Shown here: positions 22,339 to 23,199 of the stretch, in pieces
Layout of the letters: the number at the start of each line of letters is the position of its first letter
Position numbering within the stretch: the stretch's first letter is position 1
Assembly: GCA_014376915.1 (NCBI GenBank)
Contig: JACMQP010000429.1
Coordinates: forward strand, 1-23,199
From: Ramlibacter sp.
GTDB taxonomy: Bacteria; Pseudomonadota; Gammaproteobacteria; Burkholderiales; Burkholderiaceae
Length of the DNA: 23,199 nt
Direction of reading: 5' to 3'
Notes under the pieces: model-generated
The model's input: the letters and a program-made list of their open reading frames with translations, nothing else
Told to the model about the DNA's origin: nothing
The model's database searches: none
Position numbers and translations under genes: made by a program

Positions 22339-23199
22339 TCAGCGGCCGGTGCCCAGGCCGCCGACGGCTTTTTCGCTCATCCAGCGCAGCAGGTCCAGCC
22401 ACATCTGGCGCATCTCGGCGTCCAGCGGCGTGCGCATCGCGTTTGGCAGCTCGATCGTCACCACCGGCACGCCCTTGTGCACGCCGCCATAGTTGCCGAG
22501 CGAGCCCGGGAAGATGCCGACCTGATCCAGGTACAACCGGCCGAGCTTGGACGGCGGCACCGTGGGGCCATCGAAGTCCAGCACGCCATAAGGAGCGTGG
22601 ATCGCCACGATGAGGTGCGGCTTGAAACTTTGCATCTGGTCGTGCAGATAGCGGGTCTCGGGCTCGGACAGGGGCCGGCGACCAGGCCAGCGGCGAGGGT
22701 CCTTGCGGGTGCGTTGCTCCCAGTAGACAGCGGCGTCGCGTTCCCAGTTCGGGGTCGGGAAGTTGCGGTTGAGGTCCACGCCATTGGCGTTGACCCGGCG
22801 CGGGGGCTGCGCCATCACGCCGTCCGGATTGAGCACGGGAATGAAGCGCCAGTGCACCGGCTGCGGCATCTGCGTGGGCTGCTGTGCCATGGCGATCCAG
22901 TGCAGCGCCAGCGACCCAGACGACAGCTCGTCGCCGTGGATGCCGCCCATCACCAGCACCCGCAGCTTCGCCCCCTCGGGCTCGATGTCGCGCCAATACA
23001 GCGGCACACCCTGGACCGAACGGCCGGCGCCGGCCTGCAAACCGGCCGCCAGGCACAGGGCTCTGCTGACGTTGGGCAGGCGGTGCAGCAGCGTGTCGCA
23101 CACCGGGCCCGGGGCGGCGACCGCCATGGGCTGGGCCATGGGCGCCGGGGCCTTCTTCGCCGGCGCGAGCGGCGCCGCCCACACCCCGCTCACCAGCGC
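22339..23199 (-). CDS. M14 family zinc carboxypeptidase, 5' end outside window
   Basis: The frame is open to the right edge, and its first visible residues (ALVSGVWAAPLAPAKKAPA) look like the end of a signal peptide plus a Pro/Ala linker, so the true start probably lies just outside; a GTG at 23193 is an alternative but unlikely start. The 286 visible residues contain zinc ligands in GGIHGDELSSG (His, Glu), the substrate-binding Arg in NGVDLNRNFP, the third zinc ligand in VAIHAPYGVL, and the catalytic Glu in VVTIELPNAM. This pattern and the length fit MpaA-like murein tripeptide amidases of the M14 family, acting on peptidoglycan peptides. It precedes the molybdopterin subunit by 49 nt on the same strand, but a functional link is not obvious. 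Confidence 0.88.
   Translation of the reverse strand, partial: ALVSGVWAAPLAPAKKAPAPMAQPMAVAAPGPVCDTLLHRLPNVSRALCLAAGLQAGAGRSVQGVPLYWRDIEPEGAKLRVLVMGGIHGDELSSGSLALHWIAMAQQPTQMPQPVHWRFIPVLNPDGVMAQPPRRVNANGVDLNRNFPTPNWERDAAVYWEQRTRKDPRRWPGRRPLSEPETRYLHDQMQSFKPHLIVAIHAPYGVLDFDGPTVPPSKLGRLYLDQVGIFPGSLGNYGGVHKGVPVVTIELPNAMRTPLDAEMRQMWLDLLRWMSEKAVGGLGTGR

Noticed and set aside
19983..22613. Long plus-strand frames antisense to the molybdopterin subunit
   Set aside because: No recognisable protein; the minus-strand gene has all family motifs.
1..23199. Mobile elements, CRISPR arrays, tRNA or rRNA genes, prophage
   Set aside because: No transposase or integrase, no spaced repeats and no RNA-gene signatures were found by reading; a covariance-model search was not possible.

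Overview
The window is a high-GC chromosomal segment from a proteobacterium, most likely a betaproteobacterium of the Burkholderiales (Comamonadaceae-like). The inference rests on strong G/C bias at third codon positions, an orphan Bug/TctC binding protein next to a LysR regulator, a GTP-type PEP carboxykinase and an orphan CoxL-like molybdoenzyme subunit. I see no insertion sequence, phage gene, integrase, tRNA, rRNA or CRISPR array. It reads as ordinary chromosome with several unusual small genes and regulatory sites.

Layout. 1-1517 (+) is the 3' part of recQ. 1514-4872 (-) holds two tandem paralogous S41 lipoprotein peptidases. 4929-7229 (-) encodes a double-AAA ATPase with a long helical N-terminus. 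7352-8554 (+) is a threonine ammonia-lyase, followed at 8607-8759 (+) by a 50-residue membrane protein. 8747-11330 (-) is the molybdate operon modABC. A 278-nt divergent region rich in inverted repeats separates modA from pckG (11609-13483, +).

13523-13687 (-) is a small basic protein. 13871-15004 (+) is a histidine kinase with an RsbRD-like N-terminus. 15036-15170 (-) is a 44-residue Arg/Leu-rich protein that ends at a strong terminator, and 15189-15629 (-) is a two-TM protein. 15743-16708 (+) is a LysR regulator with a palindrome next to its start. 16786-17763 (+) is a Bug/TctC binding protein behind a consensus sigma-54 promoter, followed by a metallophosphoesterase (17782-18600, +). 18605-19222 (-) is a TetR regulator and 19362-19919 (+) a membrane-anchored hypothetical protein. 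19941-22289 (-) is a CoxL-like molybdopterin subunit, and 22339-23199 (-) is an M14 carboxypeptidase cut by the window edge.

How they fit together. modABC imports molybdate, which the molybdopterin subunit would need as cofactor metal, but that subunit's FeS and FAD partners are absent here. PckG and threonine ammonia-lyase are central-metabolism enzymes. The LysR and TctC genes suggest organic-acid sensing or uptake, and the sigma-54 site would tie TctC to an enhancer-binding activator encoded elsewhere. No multi-gene defence or mobile system is visible. The most novel signals are the sigma-54 promoter with a hairpin at the predicted transcript start, the LysR operator, three small genes (50, 54 and 44 aa), the 14-residue variant segment in PckG, the conserved cysteines of the S41 pair, and GC-rich hairpins at convergent gene ends.
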